DNA from: Ophiura sarsii
Taxonomy: Eukaryota > Echinodermata > Ophiuroidea > Amphilepidida > Ophiuridae
Assembly: GCA_035610835.1 (NCBI GenBank)
Contig: CM069456.1
Location: 33,153,359 to 33,217,358 of the forward strand
Length of the DNA: 64,000 nt
Reading direction: 5' to 3'
Position numbers and translations under genes: made by a program. This document shows positions 25,101 through 39,400 of this stretch, in pieces; within the stretch, counting starts at the first letter, position 1, and each line of letters begins with the position of its first letter. The notes below the pieces were generated by a model that was not told the origin of the DNA, did no database searches, and was given only the letters and a program-made list of their open reading frames with translations.

Positions 25101-28100
25101 GAATAAATAAATTTAACTATTGAATTAAAAATTAAAAGAAGATATGTAATTAACCTCATGTATTATGTATTGTCTGGATGTTAATTTGTTAAATGCGTTT
25201 GTGTGGTGTTATTACTTGTTTTTAACTGTGTTACTAAATAAGTAAAAAACTGCTGGTTTTCATCAAGCTTGTAAACTCAGGAGAATTATTAAATTCTTAG
25301 GAATGCAACTGAAAAGTAAGTTGATACGATACTAGTGACTAGTTTGCCAATCAACATTGGATCACCCTATATGTTGAATACAACTTAAAACGATAACATT
25401 TTATAATTCAATCTTAAATCAGACTCTTGAAATTTGAATACTGGGTTCAAACATTATGGAAACTAACCTAATTTGTTCATTTGAATGTGCTTTGCACATC
25501 ATGAAGGTGCAAGAAGGATGAATGCAATTGATTGTATGCCACTAAACATGTGCCATTGGGAAAATTTGAGTCACCCTGTAGTTAAAGGGCCCCTTTTTAT
25601 TGAACATTATTTGAAACTCATACCACTTTAAGCATTTGCCACTTCAAATTGGAATGTAAAATCATGTTTCTGATGCAAATTTAAATTCATTCAATTTAAT
25701 GATTTGTGGATAATCACGTATACCTAAATTAATGTTTTAAACACCCTATATGTTTAAAATTAAAATCAATCAATCTTTGTGTACATGTAATTGATGCATT
25801 TGTATTTGAAATCTACTTGAATTTTGTTAAAATACTAGTCTTTGTATGTATGTAGTAATAGAAGCATTTTTCCAGAACTAAATAAACACATTTTTAGACA
25901 CCCTGTATGTAGAATTTCAGATTCATAATGAAATTTAATATGCATATGTCTGGATGGGTATTTTATTAAACTACTTTAAATCTGTACTGAACTTTTCTCT
26001 CATCACTTCATATGCATAGTGGAAGTAATTATTGAAACCCTTCTTTTTTAGAAGATTTTGCTTGTTACACCCTGTACAATTTCGGGCCACCCTGTATAAT
26101 CAACTTGGTTGTATGCTATTTGCATCCGTTACAGTATATGCTTTCAGAATATGTATACTTTTACCAACTTAAAATGTAAACTTTTTCAGATATAATGCAT
26201 TAACTGAAAAAGGAACCTAATTTATGGAAAAAGGGACATGTAACACAAATTGTACCCAGTATAAAAAACATGACCCTATGGTAAACGGTTGTAACATTTT
26301 TTTGACATACACATGTTACAACCGTTTAACTTTTCAATCTTGACATACAAAATATAAAAGGCTAAATCTTGAAAAGTTGACCATGTATGTGGGTTGTGCT
26401 TATTTCCTCAGTTGAAGGACATCAATTATTTGAAACAAAACCAACTGGGGGTAATTTTGATCAATATCGGGGTCTGGAGAACTCTCCGAATGCGTAACGG
26501 TTGTAACGTATGTCAATGTTACAACCGTTATAAAAACAGTCATGAAATGTCATAAAATGTCATGAAACTCGAAAAAATGACAATATTTCAAAGTCCTTTC
26601 ACATTAGCCTTAATGTGTTGAATTACAAAAAAACAAGGAAAGCCCTCCTAATAATTAATATGTGCTTCAGGAGGCCATTCAGTAGGTCATTTTTAATGTT
26701 TGACATATAGAAATGTGACATTTCTGTATGTCAAACATTACTGAATGGCCTAATTTTCAGGTTTCTGAAATTCCACATCAAATTTAGTGGATATCAATGA
26801 TTGGTAAATGCCTCGGTGACTCAGTCACTGCTTTCCTCAAAATATCCCATCTGCGCTGATGAGCCTCTGAAGTGTCTACATTGCGTTCCTCAACATCAAC
26901 AACTTTGTGTGTAACTTTCCACGCGGCAGGCGTCTGCAGACGACGTTCCAAAATTGTACAAGATGTTTAAAAAATGTCACACATTTTAAATTTCATTACT
27001 ATTTGGAATCACCATGAGAAATACATTGAAATAAGTACAAACAATTGTAATGTACACTTTCCACTCCCTGCGTGCACACTAAGGACAAACAGTATGTTGA
27101 ATTAAAATGTTGTTGTTTTTGAAATACGTTGTATTTTTACACAGAAAACAGTGTTGAAAAAATCATACTTTTAATAAGAATGAATTAAATAATTCAGTAT
27201 AAGATCTTAGGTTAAAAGTTACTATCTCTAATGGTGTGGGTCAAGGGTATTATGTGGGTTATTAAGGGTCAAATACGAGTCATCTAAGGTCCTGTTTTGG
27301 ACTTAGAAAAAAAGACTTTTAATTTTTAATTTTTTTAATTTAAAATTGTGGGTATCCGAGTACCAAATTCGGTACCCGGGACTTGAAACTTTCGGGCGGG
27401 ACTCAATTTCCCGGGACTTGCTCCCAACTCTATGTTGTTCATAATTTTATAGAAAATAAATCTTAACTGTCATTGTTTTTTCTACAGGATACTTGAAACA
27501 TTAGTTTACCACACACACCACTACCAGCAAATTACTTAATTGTAATTGAATTCACACGGACAAATTTAATTTGTTTTATAATTTATAGTCTATAGTTTAA
27601 TCAGTTCCAAATTTGCGAGAAATATTTGTTTTTTTATCTCTACCCGCGCAAAATAAATCAAAGCATGGGAGTAGGAATATGGCCACATGGACACGGTTTG
27701 GGCGCACACGCACACGGTTTGGGCGCACGCGCACACACGTGTCACGCATGATCACAGAGCGCTTGTTGTCTTCATGCGCACCTGCATATGTATTAATTCG
27801 CTGCTGTAAGGAGACTTGGCCAATTTGGAACTGATCAAACTATAGTAATTTATAATACTATCCTTCAATCAAGATTTTTCAAGGGTAGTCGTAAGGCAAT
27901 TGAAAAGGGGACCTAGGCAAGCAGGAAAAAATGCTGATTGCTAGCTTAGGCCCTATAGTTCATGGTGCATTGCATTTAAGAAAATAATAACATAATACTA
28001 ATAGAGGTCACTTGTCAGAGTTGGGAGGGTGCTAAGTCCTAGATTTGGATAGATCTTCTTAGCAAGAAAGGTTGAAAAGGGCTTACACAGTAGCTTAGTA

Positions 28101-30465
28101 TTAAAAACACACCTTTCCTACTTGCATTAAAACCTGTGTAGGGAAGGAGACAGGGGGGGGGGGGGTCGTAAGTGTTCCTCACTTTTAGGGCACCTGGAGT
28201 CGGAACCCTAACCAACTGTTCTATTTTTGTACATTACGTACGTGTACATCAACAAGTTACACATGTCGGCAGTTTTCAAAGTTGATATTTGTTCATCATT
28301 TAAAAGCAGTTGGAAAATGCTACAGTATGGTCCAAATTCCCCCAAAATTGAATTTCTAATATTTAAATTTACGAACTGAGAAAAAACATTAAAACATTAG
28401 AATTTTTTACTTCCTTTTGCCTGTAACTCAAAATCAATATTCCCGACATCCGACTCATTCCGGTTGATCGCGTCACATGCGTCCATACAATTGAACAGTG
28501 AGTATTTTCGAAAATAGTGATCGGGCACAAATAAAATATTTCCTCTCATGTACAATGTAGGCATATCCAATTCACCCTACAAAACAAACACAAACAATGA
28601 AGAGGAGAGAGAGAGAGGGAGAAAGAGTTGAATGGAGAAAATGATATTGAGACTCTTTCCCTGTTAGACTCAAAAAATGTTCATATCGTTCCATGGAGAA
28701 AGAAGGCATGATTGAAGAACGTCAGATAAACTGTGCTGTGTGTATGGAACAATCTTGGGATTGTCTGCTCTGCAGCCGAAGGATGATGATGATTATGACG
28801 ATGCATACTAAGGCTGTAAATGCACGGGTAGTTTCGTACCCGGGTACCCGACCCGTTTTTCGGGCGGGTACCCGGGTACCCGAAAATACACACTAAAAAA
28901 AAAAAAAGAAAAAAAAAAAAGGTTTTTTTAAAAAATAAAGTACAATTTTTTTCCCAAAATGACACATAATGGGGTCAATAGAGGTCATTTGGGGGACAAG
29001 TTTTTACTAATTTTTTTTTAATTTTAATTTTTTTTAACATTTCGGGTATTCGGGTACCTAATTTGGTACCCGGGTACCCGGAATAGCGGGCGGGTACCCG
29101 GGTATAAGTCACAGCCTTAATGCATACTAATTAATCCGTAAATTGATGTTTCTTAATCCAGGTGGTTATTATGCTCAAAGTTTGGCGATTATGACAGATG
29201 CCGCCCATCTATTAAGTGATTTTGGTAGTTTCTGTATCAGTCTCTTTGCATTATGGGTAGCGAGAAAACCTGCAACAACACGGATGTCATTTGGTTATTA
29301 CAGAGCAGGTAAGTACACAGCCTTTTTCTTATGACCGACATCAAGAAGAGTTTAAAGACACCACCACAATGCATTGCGTTTTTGCAAAATGCCCTAATTC
29401 TAGTCTGTAATTTGTCTCAGTTCCCATAGACATTATGCACACAATCATGGCTTCATAGCGTGTTCATCGTTAGAGCTCTTAGGTCTAGTTTTCATTAATG
29501 AATGAATTAGTTACCAGTGTTCCTTTTTCTTATTTCTAAAACTTAAGAGCTCGACAATGCATCGTGTGGAAAAAGCTTTAGTTAGTTGGCGTTCGTGCAA
29601 TGCATTGTGGGAAGACCTTAAAATCTTCTTTGGACCGACATCATTGTTATTCTGCTGCCAGTACATGTACATGCAAGGGCTCACATTTGTAAATACACAA
29701 CCTAGTTTTTGTCCACATGGCCTATACTTTCATAATCCATAAATTTACACACCCAGTTTTTGAATTACACACCCACATCTTCAAATCCTTTCAAATCTTC
29801 AAAAGACCTTTGCCTGTGATGGGTACTGTATGAAAACAGTACAAAAGTGAAGTACCACTAAAGAAGCTTCACAGAACTCGGCAACTGTGCGGCTACTCTG
29901 GGATGTACCACACGGGTACTTTACATGTACAATTCCTATACAGGTACTAAGCATACAATGCCCATTGCCCGAACAGGTGCTGGCGACCAAGTCTCACAGC
30001 ACAGTCTCACAGTATGTCACAATACAAAAAAACTGTCCGTTTCTTTAGCGCGTACACGTCACCAAGGAGAAGCTCGCCAATCCAGATTTGACCTCTTTAA
30101 ACAATTCCCGTTTAGGGTGCTACCATTTGGTTTAGGTTATTCTAGTTGTATTAGACTCGAGTGCACCGAACCTTGATTTGAGTTGTATTGGTTGTTGTTG
30201 TTACCTAAGGGCAAGCTTGAGGGTGGTGGGGGGGGGGAGGGGGGGGGGGGTGATGCACTCCCAACTGAAATGGATACTGGATGCTGGTATTTCGAACCAA
30301 AGAGGCATTGTCTGAAAAATGAAACCATACAAATGGAATTTAGTTGAAAACGGGAACCAGATTTTCACTTTAAAGGAGCCAATCATGTGTGACAGAGTTG
30401 AAAGTTGAAAATCATGATTTTTTAAAAACCATAATAGACCCACTTTTGAAGCCCATCTGACTGTA

Positions 30466-30496
<31 letters not shown>

Positions 30497-33400
30497 AACA
30501 AAGATTTATAAAGCGCTTTATTAACCAATGGATGCAAAGCGCTGAGAAAGAAGAAAAAGTGTGAAGAAGCGACACAGGAGGACAATAATCATGAAGATGG
30601 AAAAGGTGGGATTTAAGGAGCCTTTTGAAGGTGGTCAAATTGTCAGCACTTCTGATGTTGGCAGGAAATGCATCCCACAGGCGAGGAGCTGCTATAGAAA
30701 AAGGCTCTGTCTGTATGTAGCCATGTTTGGATACTCTAATTATAAATTTGCTTATTAATATTATGAAATGATTGTAATAAGACCATAAACACTTCCAACA
30801 GTCCAACATCCTTCCATTTATACTGCTCATCTGCTGCAAAAGCACCAACCATACCCCTTCTAGCTGGACTACTGTTATTAATAATTTGATCGCCCCTTTC
30901 CGTTTAAAGGAAGTTTTATTCATTTATCCAATGTTAAAATGAACCAATCAAAAGGAGAATACCCTCATAATATGTATGAGGTGTAATAAAACAATTTACT
31001 GATCTACATGTATTAGATGCTGTATTATAGTGTGATTATATGACTCATTCATCACATACATCATTCAAATTATTTGGGTTGCAAAATCAGGAAACCAAAA
31101 GACCACAAGACCTTGAAAAACCTACCTAGGGTGTCCCAAATTTAATATAACTTTTTACAAACGTTTTTAAAATAGTTGGATAAAAAACCTACAATACAAT
31201 TTCATCATGATGATTAGTAAATATTAATTTATAACAAATATGAAATAATGTTTATGTCTTGTTTTTACAGAGATTTTAGGTGCAGTCGTAAGTGTCCTTA
31301 TCATTTGGGTTATTACCGGTATATTATTCTACTTAGCTGTGCAACGCTGCATTCATCAGGATTTTGACATTAAACCGGATATTATGATGGCTATTGCTGG
31401 TTGCGGATTAGCAGTAAATATCATGTGAGTACATTTAAGTGTGGGAAGGGGTGAGATGTAAAGGGGGATTCACCCTTAGATATGCAGGCCTGTATGGGGC
31501 GAGGACGAACGTTGTGGTAATTGTTTTCTTTTTTTAATCTTTAGGGTTATTTTTTTACAAATAACAGTATGCCCTACATGTTTTTCTCTCCCCTTGCTGG
31601 TTATCTAGTGGTGAGTCCTTTACCATATATTACCATAATGTACAATGTATGTTGCCATTCTGTCAACTGATCTGAAAACCTGATTTTTAAAAGTTTTAGT
31701 TGACTTTTTCAACCCTCTTTTTTGAATATCGCCATATTTACCTCCAAAATGATGCCATTAGTGAAGTTTTGGCAGTTTGAATTTGGGCACTGTGAGAAAA
31801 GAAAAATACATGATTCACAAAATGTAATTTGGTATGAAAATGTTGGAAACTGTGAAGTGTATTTTAATTGATGCCTACAATGATACTTCTAATGTTACAA
31901 AAAATCCAGCTCCCTCTCTGTTGCAACCCAATTCCCATTATTGCAAACAACACAATGTGAATAATTCTAACTGAAGGAGAGAACATTCTCCATTATTAGG
32001 CTTTAATATGTGTATCATGTTACTATTTAAAATTTGAGGTACTGGTCTAACCATGGTATTTATAAGGTTTATAAAGCACAAGGCAAATAGCTTGAGTGCA
32101 TATTGTACTGTATCAACCGGCTTAATTTTGTGAGGTCTTAAATTTTACTGATCGCATGCGTAGCTCTGATTCTTGAAAATAAATTGTGTGAAATTTGCTT
32201 TGTGTAATTAGATACATATAATGATGATTGAATGTCAGGATTTGAGAAATGAAATAGCGTTAAGAATTGAGAATGTTTGTAAATTGTGAAAAAAGTTCTT
32301 AGCAAATGAAGTATTTGAAGTAATGTACAGTGGGTACTATAGACAGGTCAAATCATTGTGCATAATAGCCTATTGTACAGGCTGATACAAACATAATTGG
32401 CTACAGTGGCGTGCGAAAAGGGGGGGGGGCATGTTTGGGATAGCAGTCGGAGGGGGGGGGAGAAGGGGGAGAATGGTCAGTCGGGGGAGACTGGGAGTGG
32501 GAGCTACGCCACGCAACCCCTCCCCCCTCCCCGTCCCTTGCTCTCAAGTGTTTCACTTTCACTTGGCGGCAATTAGGGTCACTTGGGGGAAAATATACTG
32601 ATTGATTACTGTTAAAAATTGGAATTTTGCGCGTGTAATTGTTCGTGATTTGCACAATTTTGCTTCTTTTTATTTTTGTGATTTTGAAATTCCTTACATA
32701 CACATCTACATACAAATGAATGATATTTACCCATTTTTATATTCGCACTTGCTAAGGCCTAAAAAAAAAGTTTGATTGGCGTTACCCGACTGACCCTATT
32801 TTTTACCGCCGATCCTAAACATTTTTTTTTTCTTTTCATTTTTTTTTCTTTTAATTTTTTTTTTGTGTGTGAGAAAAAGAAAAAACCCCAGTGAAAATGT
32901 GTAGTGTATGTGTGCCATTTGTTTATGTCTGTATGGTATATGTGTGCTGGTATATAAAATTTCATAGACATTTTATAGATTTAAAAAAAAAAAAAAAAAA
33001 AATCCGACCTACCTACCCTATTTTTTTCTCTATGTTACGCCAATGAACCTTTTTTTTTTAGGCCTAATTTTAGCGCGAAAAGCGAGCAAAAGTCCACTTT
33101 GACAGTACCCAATCAATTTAAAGGTAGACTAAATTGCGCAGCAAAAATTTAAGTTTTTGCAAGCTTGCCTCCTTAGCAAAGTTTGATAGTTCGCGGACTG
33201 CCACACAGGCGATCCGGATTCGTTCCGACGCATGTTTTTCCGTCCAAATTTGACCCATTTTTCTCCCCTGATAGTTTTTTCCCTAAGAACATGCCGCCAG
33301 GGTTAGGGTTAAAACACCCTGAATTGATGTTTAAACCAATTTTGATAACTCTATGGGCCGTATTCTCTTTCTTAGTTAAACACGGTTTTAAGCTAAACAC

Positions 33401-36400
33401 GCGTCTAACTTTTACTTTAGACACAGCGTTTAACTAAACGCAATTCTCGTACATTTGTTTTACTTAAACACGCGTCTAACTCGCCGAAATGTGTCTAACT
33501 TTAAACATGGGTATGGGGGTAGTTTAATGCACGTTTAACTAGACTCGCGCACCAACTGTATGCCTTGAATGATCACTCAACCGTGTTCGGTGCAAGCTGA
33601 CGTGTGGCTCGTGTAGTCTTTACAGATACCGTGTATTTAATGCATTCGGTCGATATCTATTGTAACCCATTAGGGCCACAATGAATTAAATACCTGTATA
33701 CAATCAACGCAGAACCACTCTGGGAACGGGATTTGCAGAGTTTAAAATCGTCTTTTGTTAAACACGTCGTTTAAAGGATAAACTCACGTTTAAGTTAGAC
33801 ACGCGTTTAGTTAAACACGGTTTTAAGCTAAAACCGTGTTTAGTACGAGAATACGGCCCTATATCTCTTGATTTTTTACAAAATGTTATATTATTGTTGT
33901 CTTTACAGATTAGGGGGCATATTACACTATTCAGGACATGGACACAGTCATGGGTTAGGGGGTGGTGGTCATGGCCATAGTCACGACAGCGGTGGTGACT
34001 ACGAGAGGCTGTCAGTCCAAGCCGACCCTGAGACGGCCTTACAGGTGGCGCATAAAAAGAAGAAGAATGTTAATGTCCGAGCTGCCTTTATCCATGTTAT
34101 CGGAGATCTTATACAGAGTGCTGGGGTTCTCCTGGCTGCTATCATTATTAAATTTAAAGTGAGTACTCACAGATGGGGAGGGGATGAGAAAGGGAGGGGG
34201 ATGAGAAGGGGAGGGGGAAGGGGAGGGGGAAGTGGGGATCAGGTGGAGGGGAGAGGTTGTCCATCCAAGCAGACTCTGAGAGGTCTGCACAGGTTCCTGC
34301 ACAGGTTGCTCAGAAAAAAGAAGTAGAATGTTGGTGTACAAGCTACCTTTCATCCAAAGTTGTTGGAGGTCCTATAATACTGAGCGCTGGGGTTTTCCTG
34401 GCTACCATCCTTATTAAGTATGTACATGTACTAATACATCTTTATAAATGTCTTTTAAGTTTTATTAAAGCAGTGGTTATTGAGCATCACTGGGCAAAAA
34501 AATCTAATTTTAGTTCATGAAATATGGTAGTTAAAGATATCATGTGCAAGATTGACTTGTCCACAGATGCCTCCAAAGTTTCTCTCAAAGAAGTCATGGT
34601 CAAAATACTTGACTTTAGGCCATTACAATCTTTACCAACTCCTATTGTTTGCTTATTGATTATTAATTAAAGACAAAAACATTGTCGTCTAAAAGTGCTA
34701 TTTTCCATGTCTTTGATTCCTGATCAGAATCTTTTATAGTCAAATGTACTAAGATGAGAAGGCTACTGTTGACAAACCAATTTTGCACATATTATCTTTA
34801 ACGTTCCATATTTCATAAACGAAAGGAGCTAAGTCTTAGACTTTTGGCCCAGTAATGCTTAATAGCCTCTGCTTTGATAAAATGTAAAGAAATTTACCAA
34901 CTTTAATTAGTAAGTAGCTAAAGATGGCTGCCAAACCTAACCTTTTTGAACTACCCTGTATACAATACATACACCATATACAAGATATATAAGTTCATTT
35001 TTCGGTGTTGGACTTTAACACAGACAGGAACAAGATTGGTTATCTTCAATTAAATTGTGTACTTAACATGCATGTTTTCCCACAATATAATGGAGATAAA
35101 GTTCTTTTTATAAATCAAACATGTTATCACTACCATCATACATGTACAACAAGGAATATGTGTGAAGAGATATGATAAATACAATTGGTTTATACTACAT
35201 GTAATATGAATATAAACCATATAAGAACATAATAATGCTCAGGCGCGTACGCAGGGGGGGGGGGGTGTTTTGGGTGTGAAACACCCCCCTTGGGTCTGTC
35301 CTAAAAAAATAAAAATGGGGAAAGGAAAAGAAAAAGAGAAGGGAAAGGAGAGGAAAAGAGAATGGAAAGGAGAAGGAAAAAGAGAAGGGGGAGAGAGGGG
35401 ACAGCGGGAGAGGCAGTGGCGTAACTGTATGTCGGTTGAGATTGGCCACATTCTTACCGGCCGCTCAACATTGTACCCGATGAGCCGGTCTTCTGGCGGC
35501 GCCGTATAGCATGCTTAAAAAAGGGTTTGTTTACATTGCTAAGACGACTGGAGAACTAGACAAAGTGGGGTAAAGTTCCAACGCCTGTTTTTCTCAAAAA
35601 TTGAGGACTTTTATCAGCATGTGTCTGTGGACCGTGGGAAGGCTAGGGAGAGGGGAACCCCCGAGGAACCCTAGCTGTCCCCCTCCCTGTTTGTACCCCT
35701 CAGTGAGAGTTACAAACAGGCAGGGACAGCTAGGGTTCGAATGGTTAACCACATCAGTATTAAACACCCCCTCCAAGCCGGGGTGAAAAGAAAAATAAGA
35801 GAATAGGAAGGGAAAAGACAGGATAAAAATGAAAAGAGAGAAAAATTTATACACTAAAAGAAACTAAATTGAAAAGATTACTAGGCGTCGATGCTTTTTT
35901 CTGTCTGTCTGTTAAACTTGAAAGGGAGAATAACACGTGTCAAGTGACACACATTGAACCAATGAGATCGTCGGTAAAACCGATGCCTGCGGATTAAGTT
36001 ACTGTATATAATGATGTTTTTAGGGTTGAACTCAGTCAAAAGTATTAAGATTTGGTGTTAACACATGAGTTACTGGTGGGAATTTGCTACGTTGAACTAA
36101 GAATAAACCTGCAATAAGTGTTCAAAAATATGCAAGGAAATGCGTTCTTTTCAACCGTGAATTTCAAAAAACTTCTGGCGTCGAGGGGATCGAACTCCCC
36201 CAGCGTGTCCCGGCCAGCGCGAACATAGATAGTGAAATAATTATATCAATATTTCTAAAACACCCCCCTTCACAAAATCCTGCGTACGCGCCTGATAATA
36301 CTCAAAATATGCATACAAGGGGAAATCCCCATGGGTCTTGGTTTATATCTCTCAATCAACCTTGTGCCCTGTATCTCAAACAAAGGCATAATATTGGAAA

Positions 36401-39400
36401 CATTTTGAATTTTGGATTCATGTTGATGGAAAGTAAGCCTTTGTGTGTGTGTGTAGGGAGGGGGGGGGGGGGGGGGGGGGGGCATGACTAAAGCCTTATG
36501 GCTGATTTGGCCTCTTTGTGCACATGTGGTCAAAGATTTTCTTTTACATTTACATGTTGTTATTTAAATTATATTTTATCAGGCAACTAAAAAAAAATGT
36601 ATACGAGCCAGACCCAGAATGTTAAAAATGTAGGAACAATATTTTCCTGTACAAATTAATACCGCCCCAAATTTTGACATTTTTGATAAATTTGTTTTTA
36701 GTTATTTTTTTAAATATGGCAAAGTTTTAACCGATTTTGGTGATTTAGTGTCATTTTGGCGGCAGACTGCGGGTCCAACAATTCATAGAACAGGTTTTTG
36801 TTGTTGCCTTATCATATTTGTGATGCGGCACATCAAAAGGGGGGGGGGGGGACTTTGTGGCCGTGTGTTTTTCAAGATATAGATGAAAACAGACAGAAAA
36901 AAATAATAAGAATTTAGGAGTCATTTTCACATATCTGAATGCCTTGATACATTTTTATGTGACCCGTCACATCAAAATGGACATGTTGGTGGCATGAGTC
37001 AATTTTGAGTTATTGTCATAAATTAGAAGAACACATTTTAAGCTTGAAAATGATACCATGTTGAAGGTGATCGGACTTTTTAATCACAAGATATGATTTG
37101 AGGAAGCAATTTTTTTTCCATTATTTCCTTTATATTTCACCAAATATATTGGCCTCTATCTCAAAACTATGTTTGCCGACAACATGTCCTTTTTGACGCG
37201 ACTGGTGACATATTTAGTGTCATTTTAAAGCTTAGAAAATGCCCTGAGAGCACACATAATAAACTCAGAATTGACTTCAGCCTTTTGATGTTCACATTAT
37301 GTTAGATCTCATTTAAGGATAATTTGTTTGTAATGATGCTCCTTGTCCATAGCTATATATACATTTACATGCTACATCTGTATAATTATTACACCTTTGC
37401 TGAGCATGATGCATTTAAATAAATTAACCCTTTGAACCCGATAGGTTGATTTATCGACCTATCGGAGAACGTCGTATAACCCGATAGGTTGAAAAATCGA
37501 CCTAAGCGAACAGGTGACACATTGATCGATCATATGACTGAGTGGTTATGTGACCTGAAGTCATGTGATGTTCACCCGATGTGAAATACATCGTTTCGCA
37601 AGGTTTTCGTTGTGTTTTGATGTCATTTAGCTGAAGAAAACAGTAAAAAAGAGAGCGATATTGGATGAATATGCAACCCAATATGGCGCAGATGGTACTC
37701 AGGTAGACATGGATGCATTGTATTACGGTCATGATTGGCAATTTTGGCGATAAAAACGGACATTTTATGTTATAAATAGGTTACGTTATACGTGTAGTAT
37801 AATAGCATACTGCCCTCTATCATCGGTAACATATATTACCGATGATATAGGTGTACTATATTAAGCATTTTACCCCCGGAGAAGTCAGGTTGGGTGTACC
37901 GAACCCTTTAAATAATAACTCCGGGTTCAAAGGGTTAAACTGATATTTGTAGCTTTCAACAGTAAATACATGATTGCCACTTTTGTTACATTTCAGCCTG
38001 AATACAAGTTAGCGGATCCCATCTGTACATTTTTATTCTCTATCCTTGTTCTTCTCACAACACTGACAATACTCAGAGATGCTCTGCATGTACTCATGGA
38101 AGGTAAGTAAAACAAACACTATAGTTACCATAAGGCAAAAAAAAAGATTGTTATGTTGTTCTCGACCGCCCGCTCCGGATTTAGGGCCGCTCCGATTTTT
38201 TTTTCATTTTTTTTTCTTCAATTTTGTATAAAAAAAAATCAGTTTTTTTTTCTTCTCAGATTTCTTTTTTTTTATAGATTTTTTTCAGATTTTTTTTTCA
38301 GATTTTTTTAAAAACAGTTTAAATGGCATTGAATATTAATGTTTATAACATATATGTGCAACTCTCAGAGTGATTTCAACTTCTTGTTGGCTGAACTTTG
38401 AGCTTCCGCTGGTAAAAAAAAAAAATAAATAAATAATAATAATCAACCGCCCGCCCCTCCTCTCTGAAAGCTGTGGAGGACAACATAACACTTTTTTGTT
38501 GTTGGCTTAAGGCCAATAACCTGTTATATGGGCCCGAACAACACATTTTTTCCGGTTTGAGATTGTTTTAATTTTATTTATTTATTTATTTTTTAATTTC
38601 AAGGTTTTTGAACATTTATGAAAAAAAATGGTGTTTTTTTATAATTTGAAAATGTATAAAAATATTTTTAAAAATTGAAAAATAATACTTTTCAAGTGGA
38701 TTTTGAAGAAAAAAAACCACACCCACTCTGAGCTGACTGATTCTATCAGAGAGGTCCATTTGCCCATAAACAGTGTTCTTTTCTGTTTGTTGCCTTCAAA
38801 TCCTTTGGACATACATTGACAACATTTGCTCTCGAATTTGACGGTGGAATTTCAGCACATGTTTGGAATACATTTTTGGGATGCTTTGTCGCTCTTAAGG
38901 TCAAGCAGCATACTTATTCGCAATATGCGATGTGAATTGTGTCCTAATGATTTTAATGGCACCTCATTCAAACAGAATTGTGTGGGCCTTGCATATTAAT
39001 TTGCGCCGTCAGGGAAATGTGTGTAATTAGGTTATATTATAATGATATATAGGCGTGGGACATGAAAAGCACTCTTGCGTTATTAATAATGCAAAATGCT
39101 TTTCATATTAATAATAACAATTTTGTCTTAACGAAGTTGCACTGTATTGTGCTATTTTTGGCAATAAATTTATGTGTGGACTTCATAATATCACATTTCA
39201 GTAATCTTGAAATATTGCCGTAACTATACAAAATAGTGTTTGTGTCATCCAGGTTGAAGGGTGTCTCAGAATAATCAATACCGGGGAAATTGCATTTATT
39301 TTATGAATATCTTGTTTTTAGACTGCTTTTAATAGCAGTATCAATATATATTGAGCTTTCTTAGGCATTTTGAATTTTTAAAATCAGATGTTTCTGACAG

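Noticed and set aside
29143..29334. Independent 63-residue protein starting at [10 protein letters not shown]
   Set aside because: This is exon 2 of the transporter with intron sequence on both sides.
30201..30923. 240-codon minus-strand open frame
   Set aside because: Only the [12 protein letters not shown] to [10 protein letters not shown] part resembles a protein, the tail of a LINE polymerase. The rest covers a (TTA)n tail translated as Tyr runs and unrelated sequence.
33868..34326. Single-exon reading of the His-rich frame
   Set aside because: Only 33909-34158 is exonic; splice sites and protein alignment show that the frame's two ends are intron.
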